DNA of 64,000 bases from Sabulibacter ruber (GCF_017355955.1 NZ_JAFFID010000002.1:868001-932000), one strand, 5' to 3'; positions 27,206-36,779 are shown, numbered from the stretch's first letter. Translations and numbers: made by a program. The notes: generated from the letters alone by a model not told the origin.

Positions 27206-28738
27206 ATGAAAAAGATAATATATAAAGCAGCCTTAGTGTTTGCATTCCTTAGCGCTTCATCTTGTAGTGAGGACCTTCTGGATGTAGATAACCCTAATAC
27301 CATAACACAGGAACAGTTTTGGCTATCAGAAAGTGATGCCCAAAAAGGGATAAATGCAGTTTACCATATGTTTTATCAGAACGGAGGCTTTAACCGGTGG
27401 ATTTACTTCAGGTTAGACCTTACTTCTGATGAAGGGTATAGCATCAGCCCTTGGGTAGAATTAGCAGACTGGACGCGCTTCCAGTACGTGAACTACAATT
27501 TCTGGGAAGGCAACAGCAATACCTGGCGCGACATTTACAAAGCTATATTCAGAGCTAACCAGGTTATTGCCAATGTTCCTAACATTGAGTTCTCTGATCC
27601 AGCCAAGAAAGAGCAGATCATAGCCCAGGCCAAATTCCTAAGAGCCTTCTACTATTACTATGCTGCCATCCTTTGGGAAAATGTTCCTCTGGTACTGGAG
27701 CCTTCTAACCCAGATGACCTTCCAATGCAGAGAACTTTAGATGAAGTCTGGGCTCAGGTGGAGAAAGATTTGACAGAAGCTTTGCCAGCGTTGCCCGTTC
27801 AATGGGATGCTGCCAACGTAGGGCGGCCTACTAAAGGGGCTGTGATGGCTTTCTTGGCCAAGGCACATATGCAACAACGGGATTGGGCAAGTGCCAAAAC
27901 AGCCCTGGATTATTTCATTACTGGTGAGGGAGCCGGGAAATACAGCCTGGTAGCCAATTTCAGGGATAATTTCAGACATACGAATGAGAACAACGCAGAG
28001 TCTGTGTTTGAAATCCAATTCTCTGATGCTAACAAAACCGGCGAAGGAGATGGACCTAATAGCAATATGGGAACTAACCGAGCTCAGTTCTTTGCGCCAA
28101 GAGGCATTGGTTGGTCCGATGGGCAAGCCAGACCTTGGATTATAAATGAATTCAAGAGTGAAAGAACGCAAGCCGGCGGACTTGATGAGCGCCTTCGCTA
28201 TACCTTGTTTTACCCTGAGTTAGAGGAGGATTTTGGTGACAAAACCTACGGAAGAAACTGGGAGTGGGGAGATAATGAAGCCTGGTTCAGAAAGTATTCC
28301 CGTGACTACTACCGTAACAATGAAGATTACTTCTCTGAAGTAAACTTTAGAGTTATCCGTTATGCCGATATCCTGCTGATGTATGCCGAGGTCCTGAATG
28401 AACTTGGCCAGACGGCACAAGCCCACCAATATGTAGACCAAGTACGTAGCAGGGCAAATCTAAGACCACTGGCGCAAGCCTATCCGCAGATTGGAAATGA
28501 CCAAGGCCTGTTCAGAGAGAGATTAAAGATAGAGCGGGCTAAGGAGTTGTATGGTGAAAGCGTAAGATGGGCAGACCTGAAAAGATGGGGAGATCTGGAA
28601 ACTGACGCGAAAGTAGACCAGGTAGCCCAACGCGATCCTGACTTCAACAACTTTGAGGTTGGAAAGCACATTAGGCTACCAATTCCTCAGAGTGAGGTTC
28701 TAAACAACCCTAACCTTAACCAAAACCCTAAATATTAA
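27206..28738 (+). CDS. SusD/RagB-family glycan-binding lipoprotein (module 2)
   Basis: 510 aa. Lipobox around SASSC (Cys20), SusD N-terminal motif (DLLDVDNPNTITQEQFW; GINAVYHMFYQNG), FRVIRYADILLMYAEVLN in the C-terminal domain, and end motif HIRLPIPQSEVLNNPNLNQN. Partner of SusC2. Followed by a perfect hairpin and then the module 2 enzymes. Confidence 0.95.
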   Translation: MKKIIYKAALVFAFLSASSCSEDLLDVDNPNTITQEQFWLSESDAQKGINAVYHMFYQNGGFNRWIYFRLDLTSDEGYSISPWVELADWTRFQYVNYNFWEGNSNTWRDIYKAIFRANQVIANVPNIEFSDPAKKEQIIAQAKFLRAFYYYYAAILWENVPLVLEPSNPDDLPMQRTLDEVWAQVEKDLTEALPALPVQWDAANVGRPTKGAVMAFLAKAHMQQRDWASAKTALDYFITGEGAGKYSLVANFRDNFRHTNENNAESVFEIQFSDANKTGEGDGPNSNMGTNRAQFFAPRGIGWSDGQARPWIINEFKSERTQAGGLDERLRYTLFYPELEEDFGDKTYGRNWEWGDNEAWFRKYSRDYYRNNEDYFSEVNFRVIRYADILLMYAEVLNELGQTAQAHQYVDQVRSRANLRPLAQAYPQIGNDQGLFRERLKIERAKELYGESVRWADLKRWGDLETDAKVDQVAQRDPDFNNFEVGKHIRLPIPQSEVLNNPNLNQNPKY

Positions 28739-28744
28739 TTCCTT

Positions 28745-28777
28745 ATGGCAAGCAAGCCATCAAGGCTTGCTTGCCAT
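28745..28777 (+). terminator. Hairpin after susD2
   Basis: Perfect 14-bp stem ATGGCAAGCAAGCC with a 5-nt loop, 7 nt after the susD2 stop. The T run is weak (ATCATTTC). Likely an attenuator or mRNA stabiliser ahead of the enzyme genes. Confidence 0.65.
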
Positions 28778-28872
28778 CATTTCAACTTAAAAAAGGAGCA
28801 TCTCTGCGTCCTGGAGCATATGTGAGTACCAAGCATGAAATTTAATTAAGCATTAACCCCCCCCTTAAAAAT

Positions 28873-29985
28873 TTGCTTTTGATTTCATTTAACTCTTCTA
28901 AAAAGCTGCCATTGAACAAATGGGAGGTGCCTGGCAACGGCTTATATTCTAAGCTGCTGAATAGGGCTAAGCATCAGTATAGGTTATATATAGCCCTTGT
29001 CTATCTGGGATGTTTGGCTTTTTGTTTGGCTGGTTGCAAGCAAGACGAGGAGGCGGATGTAGCGCCTAACCCCGCGCCTGTAACCAAGCAGAATATTTTA
29101 CTTGCAGATCCCTTCATCTTTAGACACGAAGGAGCTTATTACCTATACGGGACATCAGATGTTAATCCCAATCTGGGTATACCTGTTTACAAATCAACGG
29201 ATCTGGTTAACTGGGAAGGACCTGTAGGGCTTGCCGGAGAAGGTAATGCGCTGAATAAAGGCCAAAGCTATGGAGACACGGGCTTCTGGGCACCTTATGT
29301 ACTATATATGAACAACAAGTTCTATATGTTCTATACTGCTAACGAGCACATTGCCGTAGCTGTGAGCGACTCTCCTTTAGGTCCCTTTACGCAAACAAAC
29401 AAGCAGCCCCTTCACCCCGATATCAAAGAGATTGATCCTCATGTTTTTGTAGATGAGGATGGAAAAAAGTACTTGTACTTTGTGCGCTTTGATAACGGTA
29501 ACCGAAGTTATGGGGCAGAACTGAATAGTGATCTCCTATCTGTTAAGGAGAACACAATCACTGAATGTATTAAGCAATCACAGCAATGGGAAATTGCTTC
29601 TGGTGCCCTTTGGCCGGTAACCGAGGCTCCGGCAATGCTTAAACATAAAAATACTTACTACCTCTTCTATACAGCAAACGACTTCAGACACCCAAACTAC
29701 AACGTTGGGTATGCTACTTCTTCCTCTCCATTAGGGCCATGGGTAAAATACACTAATAACCCTTTGATCAAGAATGATAATACCGCACGTGGCACCGGCG
29801 GATGCGAGTTTGTGACCACCCCTGCAAATGAATTAATCATGTTCTACCATGCACACCAAAGTTCCCAGGCTCCCACCCCAAGGAAAGTTGTCTACAGCAA
29901 AGCCGCTTTTGTGACCGGCGAGAATAATATGCCTGACGTGCTTAAGGTAGAAGATGAAAAGAAATACCCTCAAGTTGAACAATAA
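28873..29985 (+). CDS. GH43 lipoprotein, ADP-type (module 2, first enzyme)
   Basis: 370 aa counted from a TTG at 28873; the true start is uncertain because no ATG precedes the signal. Hydrophobic segment and lipobox are clear (YLGCLAFCLAGC, Cys55). GH43 catalytic acids: Asp79 (LLADPFIF), Asp188 (EIDPHVFVDEDGK) and Glu251 (VTEAPAML). Single-domain five-bladed propeller. Its nearest relative in the window is the gene at 34300 (YLYGT ... GFWAP ... FYMFYTANEHIA). Expected activity is alpha-L-arabinofuranosidase or beta-xylosidase type; given the neighbours, arabinosidase is favoured. Confidence 0.8.
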   Translation: MLLISFNSSKKLPLNKWEVPGNGLYSKLLNRAKHQYRLYIALVYLGCLAFCLAGCKQDEEADVAPNPAPVTKQNILLADPFIFRHEGAYYLYGTSDVNPNLGIPVYKSTDLVNWEGPVGLAGEGNALNKGQSYGDTGFWAPYVLYMNNKFYMFYTANEHIAVAVSDSPLGPFTQTNKQPLHPDIKEIDPHVFVDEDGKKYLYFVRFDNGNRSYGAELNSDLLSVKENTITECIKQSQQWEIASGALWPVTEAPAMLKHKNTYYLFYTANDFRHPNYNVGYATSSSPLGPWVKYTNNPLIKNDNTARGTGGCEFVTTPANELIMFYHAHQSSQAPTPRKVVYSKAAFVTGENNMPDVLKVEDEKKYPQVEQ

Positions 29986-29996
29986 TCTAGTAAGGA

Positions 29997-31172
29997 ATGA
30001 AAAGCCAATCAAAGTTCTACCTCTTAGTAAGCTTAGTATACCTGTTCTTTCAAAGTTGTACCTCGCCTCAGCGCGAGGCCAAACAAGTTGCATCAGTTGA
30101 GAGGAGAATCCCAAGAGAAATCTGGTCCAAGGACCAAGCGAATAAATGGTATGCCCGGCAGGAATGGTTGGTGGGCAGCAACTTCATCCCCAGCAATGCC
30201 ATCAACCAACTGGAGATGTGGCAGGCCGCAACCTTTGATACCACCACCATTAGCCGGGAACTGGGGTTGGCCGAGTCCATTGGAATGAACACCGCCCGGG
30301 TCTACCTGCATGACCTGTTATGGGAACAGGACTCAACCGGTTTCCTGAATAGGATGGACACGTTTCTGAACATCGCGCAACGCCACGGCATCAAGCCCCT
30401 GTTCGTGTTCTTTGACTCCTGCTGGGATCCGTTTCCCAAGTTAGGTACCCAGCGAGCGCCTAAGCCGCACGTGCATAACTCCGGTTGGGTGCAGAGCCCA
30501 GGACAGAACGCCCTGAAAGACTCCACTCAGTACCCACGCCTGGAGCGCTATCTGAAAGGGGTGCTCACCAGATTTGCCGATGACGACCGGGTGCTGGCCT
30601 GGGACGTGTGGAATGAGCCCGATAACATGACTGGTCCTTCCTACGAAGCTGTGGAGCTGAAAAACAAGGTAGACTACGTTCTGCCTCTGCTGAGAAAAGC
30701 GTTCATTTGGGCCAGAGCAACCAACCCGTCGCAGCCGCTCACCTCCGGGATCTGGGTAGGAGACTGGTCTTCGCATGAGGTGATGAAGCCTATTGAAAAA
30801 CTGCAGGTGGAGCAATCAGACGTGATTTCCTTCCACAATTATGACAAGCCTTCTGATTTTGAGGAGCGCGTGACCTGGCTGAAGCGGTACGGCAGACCCA
30901 TCCTTTGCACCGAGTATATGGCCCGCCCAAATGGAAGCACCTTCCAAGGGTTCTTGCCTTTGGCCAAGCGGCACAACGTGGCAATGTACAACTGGGGACT
31001 TGTGGATGGCAAAACCCAGACCAAATACGCCTGGGACAGCTGGGTGAAGCAGTACACCTCTGAGCCGAAGGAATGGTTCCATGATATCTTCAGAAAAGAC
31101 GGATCACCTTACCGGGAGGAGGAGACCGAGCTGATCAGTGAATTGACAGGAGCCAGCGTTACAGTGAAGTGA
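29997..31172 (+). CDS. Clan GH-A (GH5-like) glycoside hydrolase lipoprotein, family unassigned
   Basis: 391 aa. Lipoprotein signal with Cys21 (FFQSC). A (beta/alpha)8 fold is indicated by ARVYLHDLL, LFVFFDSCWDP, AWDVWNEP (acid/base Glu207) and ILCTEYMARPNGSTF (nucleophile Glu306), the arrangement of clan GH-A retaining enzymes. Databases often label such proteins 1,4-beta-xylanase or cellulase-like, but the sequence does not fit a family I can name. A close paralogue is at 54148. It starts 11 nt after the GH43 gene. Its stop overlaps the next gene by one base (TGATG), suggesting translational coupling. Probable role: endo- or exo-cleavage of a backbone in the same polysaccharide. Confidence 0.75.
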   Translation: MKSQSKFYLLVSLVYLFFQSCTSPQREAKQVASVERRIPREIWSKDQANKWYARQEWLVGSNFIPSNAINQLEMWQAATFDTTTISRELGLAESIGMNTARVYLHDLLWEQDSTGFLNRMDTFLNIAQRHGIKPLFVFFDSCWDPFPKLGTQRAPKPHVHNSGWVQSPGQNALKDSTQYPRLERYLKGVLTRFADDDRVLAWDVWNEPDNMTGPSYEAVELKNKVDYVLPLLRKAFIWARATNPSQPLTSGIWVGDWSSHEVMKPIEKLQVEQSDVISFHNYDKPSDFEERVTWLKRYGRPILCTEYMARPNGSTFQGFLPLAKRHNVAMYNWGLVDGKTQTKYAWDSWVKQYTSEPKEWFHDIFRKDGSPYREEETELISELTGASVTVK

Positions 31173-32293
31173 TGGAGAGCATCCTTCTTAAATTTAGTAG
31201 GAGGCTGGGTGCTGTAGCGGCACAGCGGATTTTTCTCTATGCCGTCTTCCTGCAACTGTCAGTAGTTGCCGGTTGTAAGCAGGAAGCAGTTCTCCCTGCT
31301 AAGTCTGCAATCCCTCCGGCAAAGGAGGAAAAGGTAACCTTTACCAATCCGTTGCTGGCGACAGGACCAGACCCTTGGGTAATCCGCCGGGATAGCCTGT
31401 ACTACTATACCCACACCGTTGGCAACAACATCGTTCTTTATAAAACAAGGGCGGTGTCGCAGTTGCGGGACGCGCCGGTGAAAACGGTTTGGAATCCTCC
31501 GGCAGCAGGGGCCAACTCCCAGAATATATGGGCGCCGGAGCTCCACTTTCTGGATGGTAAATGGTACATGTACTATACGGCCGGGGCATCACCGGACCTG
31601 AGCACGCAGAGGTCATTTGTGCTGGAGAACTCCTCAGCCAGTCCGCTGGAGGGTTCTTGGGTGGAAAAGGGCAAGGTAGCAGACCCAGCCGCGGATTTCT
31701 TCTCCATAGATGGTACTATCCTGGAGCATGAGGGTGCCAGATACTTTATCTGGAGTGGGCATGTTTCAGCCACAGACAATACCCAGCGGCTGTTCATCGC
31801 CAGAATGACAAACCCCTGGACATTGGAAGGTGCCCGGGTAGAGATCTCTGCTCCAAGGTATGCCTGGGAGCAGGTAGGCCTGCCCAGTGTAAATGAAGGA
31901 CCTGAAATTCTAAAGAATAAAGAAGGAGATGTGTTCCTGGTTTATTCTGCCAGCGGATGTTGGACCGATGACTATGCTTTGGGGTTGATGCGGCTAAAGA
32001 AAGGCGGTGATCCTATGAAACCCGCTGATTGGACGAAGAAAGACACCCCGGTTTTTACCAAGAAACCAGAGAGCAAGGCCTATGGCCCCGGGCATAATGG
32101 TTTCTTTAAGTCACCTGATGGCACAGAAGACTGGATCATTTACCACGCAAACAATGAACCGGGGCAGGGATGCAGCGGTGCCAGAAATCCCCGGATGCAG
32201 AAGGTGAACTGGAATACAGACGGAACCCCCAATTTCGGGGAGCCGGTCAAAATATACACAGAGGTGCCAAGGCCATCTGGAGAGGTTAAGTAG
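31172..32293 (+). CDS. GH43 arabinosidase-like lipoprotein (module 2)
   Basis: 373 aa from the ATG at 31172; an alternative GTG lies one codon earlier. ATG is preferred because TGATG overlaps the stop of the preceding gene. Lipobox VVAGC (Cys35). Catalytic acids Asp67 (TGPDPWV), Asp180 (FFSIDGTI) and Glu242 (VNEGPEIL). Same subgroup as the GH43 proteins at 20893 and 51518, with SASGCWTDDYALGLM and GPGHNGFFKSPDGTEDWIIY. Likely exo-acting alpha-L-arabinofuranosidase. Confidence 0.85.
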   Translation: MESILLKFSRRLGAVAAQRIFLYAVFLQLSVVAGCKQEAVLPAKSAIPPAKEEKVTFTNPLLATGPDPWVIRRDSLYYYTHTVGNNIVLYKTRAVSQLRDAPVKTVWNPPAAGANSQNIWAPELHFLDGKWYMYYTAGASPDLSTQRSFVLENSSASPLEGSWVEKGKVADPAADFFSIDGTILEHEGARYFIWSGHVSATDNTQRLFIARMTNPWTLEGARVEISAPRYAWEQVGLPSVNEGPEILKNKEGDVFLVYSASGCWTDDYALGLMRLKKGGDPMKPADWTKKDTPVFTKKPESKAYGPGHNGFFKSPDGTEDWIIYHANNEPGQGCSGARNPRMQKVNWNTDGTPNFGEPVKIYTEVPRPSGEVK

Positions 32294-32359
32294 AGGGAGT
32301 AAGCAATGTTACAGGAAGAAGCTACTCAAGCTCTTCTTGCAACTTCTGTTCTTCCCCTT

Positions 32360-32395
32360 GTTTTGAGCCTGTTTCTGAAAATGAGAGCCTAAAAC
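32360..32395. repeat. Dispersed intergenic palindrome, copy 7
   Basis: Left half GTTTTGAGCCTG, centre TTTCTGAAAAT, right half GAGAGCCTAAAAC. One of the best preserved copies; located between GH43 and the GH93-like gene. Confidence 0.7.
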
Positions 32396-32462
32396 AGAAT
32401 TGCTATCAAATTGGTCACGGGTGCGCACTGTGTCAGGTCTTATAAAAGCCCTCACCGGCTTC

Positions 32463-34247
32463 ATGCTTTCAATAATGGTTAGAATGGTTGCAAGAATCTC
32501 AAAAGCTGCGTTGGTTATGCTTTGCTCCTTCAGTTGTATAGGCTGTAGCAAAGACAACAATCCAGATGTAGTTCCAGCTATTGAAGAAGTAAAATCAAGG
32601 GCTTCTGTAGGCGGTAGTAGAATAGCCTGGGATTTTAGCACCCTTAAGAGAGTATCTTCTGCAGAAACAGGTGCGCGCTACAATGGCTACGCCCGGGTAA
32701 TTCAGCTACATGACCAGTCATTGCTTTGTGCGTACGAGGCAGACGGAACCGTGGTGGTGGTTAAGAGCCATGACCAGGGAAGTACCTGGTCTGCGCCGGT
32801 AACGGTAGCCGCAAAAAAAGATGGGTTCAACATGGCGGTTCCAGATCTGCTGGAGCTAAAAGACCATTCCATTCTGGTTTGCTATAACCCCAGACCTTTT
32901 GACATAAACCCGGCAAGAAGGTTTGCCATTCGTACCAAGAAGAGTTATGATGGAGGCCAGACCTGGCAGGATGAACGGCTGTTGTATGAAGCAGGCCATG
33001 AATTCGAAAATGGCTGTTGGGAACCTTCGGCCATCCAGTTGCCCAATGGAGAGATTCAGTTGTTCTTCGCCAATGAAGGTCCTTATCCATATTCAGCGGA
33101 GCAGAACATTTCCCTGGTAAGATCCTCTGATAACGGGTTAACCTGGACCAGGCAACCCCAGTTTGTCAGTTTCAGGGCATCCAAAAGAGACGGAATGCCT
33201 TCTCCTTTATTGCTGCAGAATGGGCAGGATATTATGGTGGCTATTGAAGACAATGGACCCGGTGAGTTCAAGCCTTTTACCGTTAGAACCACTTTTGCCA
33301 AAAACTGGTCAAATACGGTAAATGCAGACAGCCCCGACCGCAATTACGCGTTGGCCGAGAAAATCAATGACTTTGTTTACGCAGGAGCACCTTACCTGCG
33401 GCAGCTAAAAACCGGCGAGACCATCCTGTCTTACCAGGGAACCGAAGGAAGGACCAATAAGATGGATTTTGCCGAAATGAAGGTGGTCATTGGAAACCAG
33501 GAAGCCCGGGATTTTAGCCGTAAGACATCTCCTTTCGCCATCCCCGAGGATAAATCGGGCCTCTGGAATAGTCTCAGTGTTTTGGAAGATAATACAGTAA
33601 TTGCCCTTACCAGCACCAACGCTTACTCTACCAACGGGGCAACCGAGGTATGGATGATCAAGGGGCACGTAATTCCTGAGATAGCGGCTGAGCAAAGCAC
33701 CATTACCGTTGACGGGTCTCAAAGTGAGAGTAAATGGGCAGAGTCGTTCCCCGTCTTCATTGGGCAGAAAAGTTTAACCCAAGTATCCAGTTCTCTGGCC
33801 TATGATGACCAGTTCCTGTATGTGCTCCATAAAGTGAAAGACGGAAAAGTGGTCAAGGATGCGCAGAATCCCGAAGGAAGTGACGGTGTCACGGTGCAGA
33901 TTGATGCCACCAACACAGCCTATGAAAAGCCCGGGAAAGGAGTGTATAGCTTCTTCCTGTCGGCAGACAACCAACTGGTGGCCAAAGTAGGCGAAGGGGG
34001 CAAGTGGGTTGTGCTGAGCGATGTTAAGAATCTGAAGCATTCAGGCAAGGCCAGTACAACCGGATATGTGCAGGAACTGGCTATTCCCTGGGCTCTGGTG
34101 GGAGGTAAGCCCGCCCTTCATACGCGCATGGGGCTCAATATCAGCTTAACCGAAAATTCAGGCAAAGGCCAGGTAGATTATAGAGAGAGTATTTCGGCCA
34201 ATAACTCAGATCAGCCTTTCAGTTGGCTGACCCTCACCCTCAAATAA
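32463..34247 (+). CDS. GH93-like exo-arabinanase with C-terminal CBM9-like domain
   Basis: About 594 aa from ATG 32463; a TTG at 32400 and ATGs at 32475 and 32484 are alternatives. Lipobox SCIGC follows a short hydrophobic stretch. Residues about 30-410 are a sialidase-type propeller with Asp-box-like turns (SHDQGSTWSAP, SYDGGQTW, SSDNGLTWTR). The motif CWEPSAIQLPNGEIQLFFANE (Glu187) fits GH93 exo-alpha-1,5-L-arabinanases better than sialidases, which need an Arg triad not evident here. The last ~170 residues (ITVDGSQSESKWAESF ... GLNISLTEN) look like a CBM9-type sugar-binding domain. It probably releases arabinobiose from arabinan. Confidence 0.75.
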   Translation: MLSIMVRMVARISKAALVMLCSFSCIGCSKDNNPDVVPAIEEVKSRASVGGSRIAWDFSTLKRVSSAETGARYNGYARVIQLHDQSLLCAYEADGTVVVVKSHDQGSTWSAPVTVAAKKDGFNMAVPDLLELKDHSILVCYNPRPFDINPARRFAIRTKKSYDGGQTWQDERLLYEAGHEFENGCWEPSAIQLPNGEIQLFFANEGPYPYSAEQNISLVRSSDNGLTWTRQPQFVSFRASKRDGMPSPLLLQNGQDIMVAIEDNGPGEFKPFTVRTTFAKNWSNTVNADSPDRNYALAEKINDFVYAGAPYLRQLKTGETILSYQGTEGRTNKMDFAEMKVVIGNQEARDFSRKTSPFAIPEDKSGLWNSLSVLEDNTVIALTSTNAYSTNGATEVWMIKGHVIPEIAAEQSTITVDGSQSESKWAESFPVFIGQKSLTQVSSSLAYDDQFLYVLHKVKDGKVVKDAQNPEGSDGVTVQIDATNTAYEKPGKGVYSFFLSADNQLVAKVGEGGKWVVLSDVKNLKHSGKASTTGYVQELAIPWALVGGKPALHTRMGLNISLTENSGKGQVDYRESISANNSDQPFSWLTLTLK

Positions 34248-34299
34248 AAGTGAACCTGTGCAGTAGTTTCTGATCATAGTAAAATAGGAGTAAACTAAA

Positions 34300-35334
34300 A
34301 TGAAGCATTTTTATCAAAAGTACCCCCAAAACGGAGCCTTAATCCTTTTCCTGTTCTTGCTTCTGGGTATCACCTCTGGCACTGCCTTCGCCCAGGCTAC
34401 TGCCGTTCAACCCGTAAATCAGAAAGGGCAAATCAGTCTGGCAGACCCCACTATTTTCTTTCATGACGGAGTCTACTACCTGTACGGTACCGTGGAAGGG
34501 AATAGCGGCGAGGGATTTTTGGTGTACACTTCTTCAGACATGAAATCTTGGGAAGGGCCCAAAGGGGCAAAGGATGGATTTGCTTTGAAGAAGGGCGATG
34601 TTTTTGGCGCCAAAGGCTTCTGGGCTCCGCAGGTCTTTTACCATAAAAACAAGTTCTACATGGCCTATACCGCCAATGAAAACATTGCCATTGCTGAGAG
34701 CGATAGCCCTTTGGGGCCATTTACCCAAAAGGAGCTTAAATCCTTAGACGCTCCGGTAAAGCAAATTGACCCCTTCGTGTTTATAGATGAAGACGGTAAA
34801 AAATACTTGTACCACGTCCGGCTGATTGAGGGAAATAGAATCTTTGTGGCTGAAATGACCGATGATTTCTCCGCCATCAAGCCAGAAACTTTGCGGGAGT
34901 GCGTCAGCGCAAAAGAACCTTGGGAACATACCGTTCGTGCAGAATGGCCGGTAGTGGAGGGGCCTTCTATTCTAAAGCATAAGAATCTCTATTATTTGGT
35001 TTATTCTGCCAATGATTTCAGGAACCCTGATTATGCTGTGGGGTATGCCGTCAGCAAAAATCCATTAGGGCCTTGGGAGAAACAAAAGGATAGCCCCATC
35101 ATTAGCAGAGCAGGTATGGGCATAAACGGGACCGGGCACGGTGATTTCTTCCAAGACAAGAAAGGTACCCTGTACTATGTTTTCCATACGCACAACTCTA
35201 ATGCCCAGGTAGGACCACGGCAAACCGCCATCGTGAAGGCCAACTTCTCTAAAAAGAACAACAACGGTAAAGCCAATCTCACTGTCGATCACAAAACCTT
35301 TTATTACCCTAAGCAAGCTTCATTGAAGCAATAG
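34300..35334 (+). CDS. GH43 protein, ADP-type (module 2, secreted)
   Basis: 344 aa with a type I signal peptide rather than a lipobox (LFLLLGITSGTAFAQ). Catalytic acids: Asp49 (SLADPTIF), Asp157 (QIDPFVFIDEDGK), Glu220 (VVEGPSIL). Paralogue of the GH43 at 28873; the pair probably arose by duplication within the module. Expected alpha-L-arabinofuranosidase/beta-xylosidase type activity; lack of an acylated Cys suggests a periplasmic location. Confidence 0.85.
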   Translation: MKHFYQKYPQNGALILFLFLLLGITSGTAFAQATAVQPVNQKGQISLADPTIFFHDGVYYLYGTVEGNSGEGFLVYTSSDMKSWEGPKGAKDGFALKKGDVFGAKGFWAPQVFYHKNKFYMAYTANENIAIAESDSPLGPFTQKELKSLDAPVKQIDPFVFIDEDGKKYLYHVRLIEGNRIFVAEMTDDFSAIKPETLRECVSAKEPWEHTVRAEWPVVEGPSILKHKNLYYLVYSANDFRNPDYAVGYAVSKNPLGPWEKQKDSPIISRAGMGINGTGHGDFFQDKKGTLYYVFHTHNSNAQVGPRQTAIVKANFSKKNNNGKANLTVDHKTFYYPKQASLKQ

Positions 35335-35407
35335 CTGGAAACCGATTACAGAGAGGTTGTAAGTTCCTTGATAAACCTTTTGTCAGGAGCTTCAAATCTA
35401 GTCTGCC

Positions 35408-35442
35408 GTTTTTAGCCAGTTTCTAGAAACTAGCCTTGAAAC
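35408..35442. repeat. Dispersed intergenic palindrome, copy 8
   Basis: Left half GTTTTTAGCC, centre AGTTTCTAGAAACT (itself a perfect 14-bp palindrome), right half AGCCTTGAAAC. Confidence 0.7.
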
Positions 35443-35536
35443 AGAGGTGAACTAGTTCAAGTGAATTAGAGATGGCTTTAGCTCACAACCAAGGGAGCCG
35501 AAGCTCAATGAGGAGAATGCTTACTATATCATCAAT

Positions 35537-36667
35537 ATGAAAAAGCTGACCTTAAAGATTCTTTTCTTTTTCCTTGTCTCGCAAGGGGTGGCCATTGCCC
35601 AAAACAGCCAGATTGAATGGGGCGAAAAGGTGCTGATTAACAATGTGCCTGTATTTAATGATCTTGGCAAAGTGTCTGAAGCCGGCGGAACCGCAGGCCG
35701 GCACCACGGTATGTTTGGGGCGCAGTACGGCCGGATGCTAAAGCTGGCCAATGGGAAATGGATGGTGGGGTATACCGTTTCCAGAAACAATGGGTACGCG
35801 AAAGATCCTGAAGGAGGCCTTGAACTTGAAGTGGCAGAAAGCTCTGATAACGGAAGAAGTTGGAAGAAAATAGCTACCATCTCAGACAAAGGCAGGGACT
35901 TGGATAACGCCCAGTTAATACAACTTCCAGATAAAACCATTTTGCTGGCGTGCCGATCGGTCCGGTGGCAGGAGTCTTACAGGCTGCCGGTTTACCGCAG
36001 CACCGACAACGGACGTACCTGGGTGAAGCTAAGCACCATTGACACAAATGAAGGAAAGCCCGGTGAGTTGGGTAAGCCAGACAAGGGCGTGTACGAGCCT
36101 CATTTCTATTTCCTGAACGATGGACGGCTTTCTGTTATGTACGCCAGTGAGAAACACGTGACAGATAGTGTCTCCTACAGCCAGATTATCTCGCAGAAGA
36201 TTTCTCCCGATTATGGTAAAACCTGGGGAGAAGAGATATGGGTGGCCTATGAACCCGGGCACAATTCATCTAGGCCCGGTATGCCTGTCTGGACCAAAAT
36301 GAAGAACGGCAGATACATTGTGGTGTATGAGATATGCGGCCCCGAGAAATGTAACATCTACTTCAAGACAAGTAATGATGGTATTTCCTGGCCAGTTGGT
36401 TTAGGAACCATCATCCCTGATCAATTAGGCGGTCCTTACATTATATCCCTGACTGACGGGAGACTGATTGTCACTTCTAACCAGAGTACTGTCTCCATCA
36501 GTGAAGACTATGGGAAAACCTGGTATAAAACCACCCCAGCCTGGGAAAACACTCTATGGCCCGCTATCTACCAGACTGGCAAAGAGGAAGTGGGGATAAT
36601 CAATTCAGTGAGAAGAACAGAAGGCGGGCACAACATTCAGGTACGGTTTGGCAAAATAAAGAAATAG
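35537..36667 (+). CDS. GH93-like/sialidase-fold exo-hydrolase
   Basis: 376 aa with a cleavable signal peptide (LKILFFFLVSQGVAIAQ). Propeller with Asp-box turns (SSDNGRSWKK, STDNGRTWVK, SEDYGKTWYK). The GH93-like acid motif appears as VYEPHFYFLNDGRLSVMY with Glu187, at the same residue number as in the two other GH93-like proteins here. More divergent than those two, so a different linkage or substrate is possible. Probably periplasmic exo-alpha-arabinanase or related; automated pipelines may call it exo-alpha-sialidase. Confidence 0.65.
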   Translation: MKKLTLKILFFFLVSQGVAIAQNSQIEWGEKVLINNVPVFNDLGKVSEAGGTAGRHHGMFGAQYGRMLKLANGKWMVGYTVSRNNGYAKDPEGGLELEVAESSDNGRSWKKIATISDKGRDLDNAQLIQLPDKTILLACRSVRWQESYRLPVYRSTDNGRTWVKLSTIDTNEGKPGELGKPDKGVYEPHFYFLNDGRLSVMYASEKHVTDSVSYSQIISQKISPDYGKTWGEEIWVAYEPGHNSSRPGMPVWTKMKNGRYIVVYEICGPEKCNIYFKTSNDGISWPVGLGTIIPDQLGGPYIISLTDGRLIVTSNQSTVSISEDYGKTWYKTTPAWENTLWPAIYQTGKEEVGIINSVRRTEGGHNIQVRFGKIKK

Positions 36668-36779
36668 GTAGCCTTAAAACGCAAGTAACGCATCACAGAT
36701 CTATGAACGCCAAGCAGGTAGCGCATGAAAGTTCTACCGCAAGTTCATGCCCAAGGTATTTAGCATATCAGTAGACACT

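Noticed and set aside
35340..35352. AACCGATTACA after the GH43 gene as an operator
   Set aside because: Only a half-site resemblance and located downstream of a gene with no promoter evident.
32463..36667. Exo-alpha-sialidase annotation for the Asp-box propellers
   Set aside because: Asp-boxes are shared by several propeller families; the (W/Y)EP motif and the arabinan context fit GH93 better, and no Arg triad was found.
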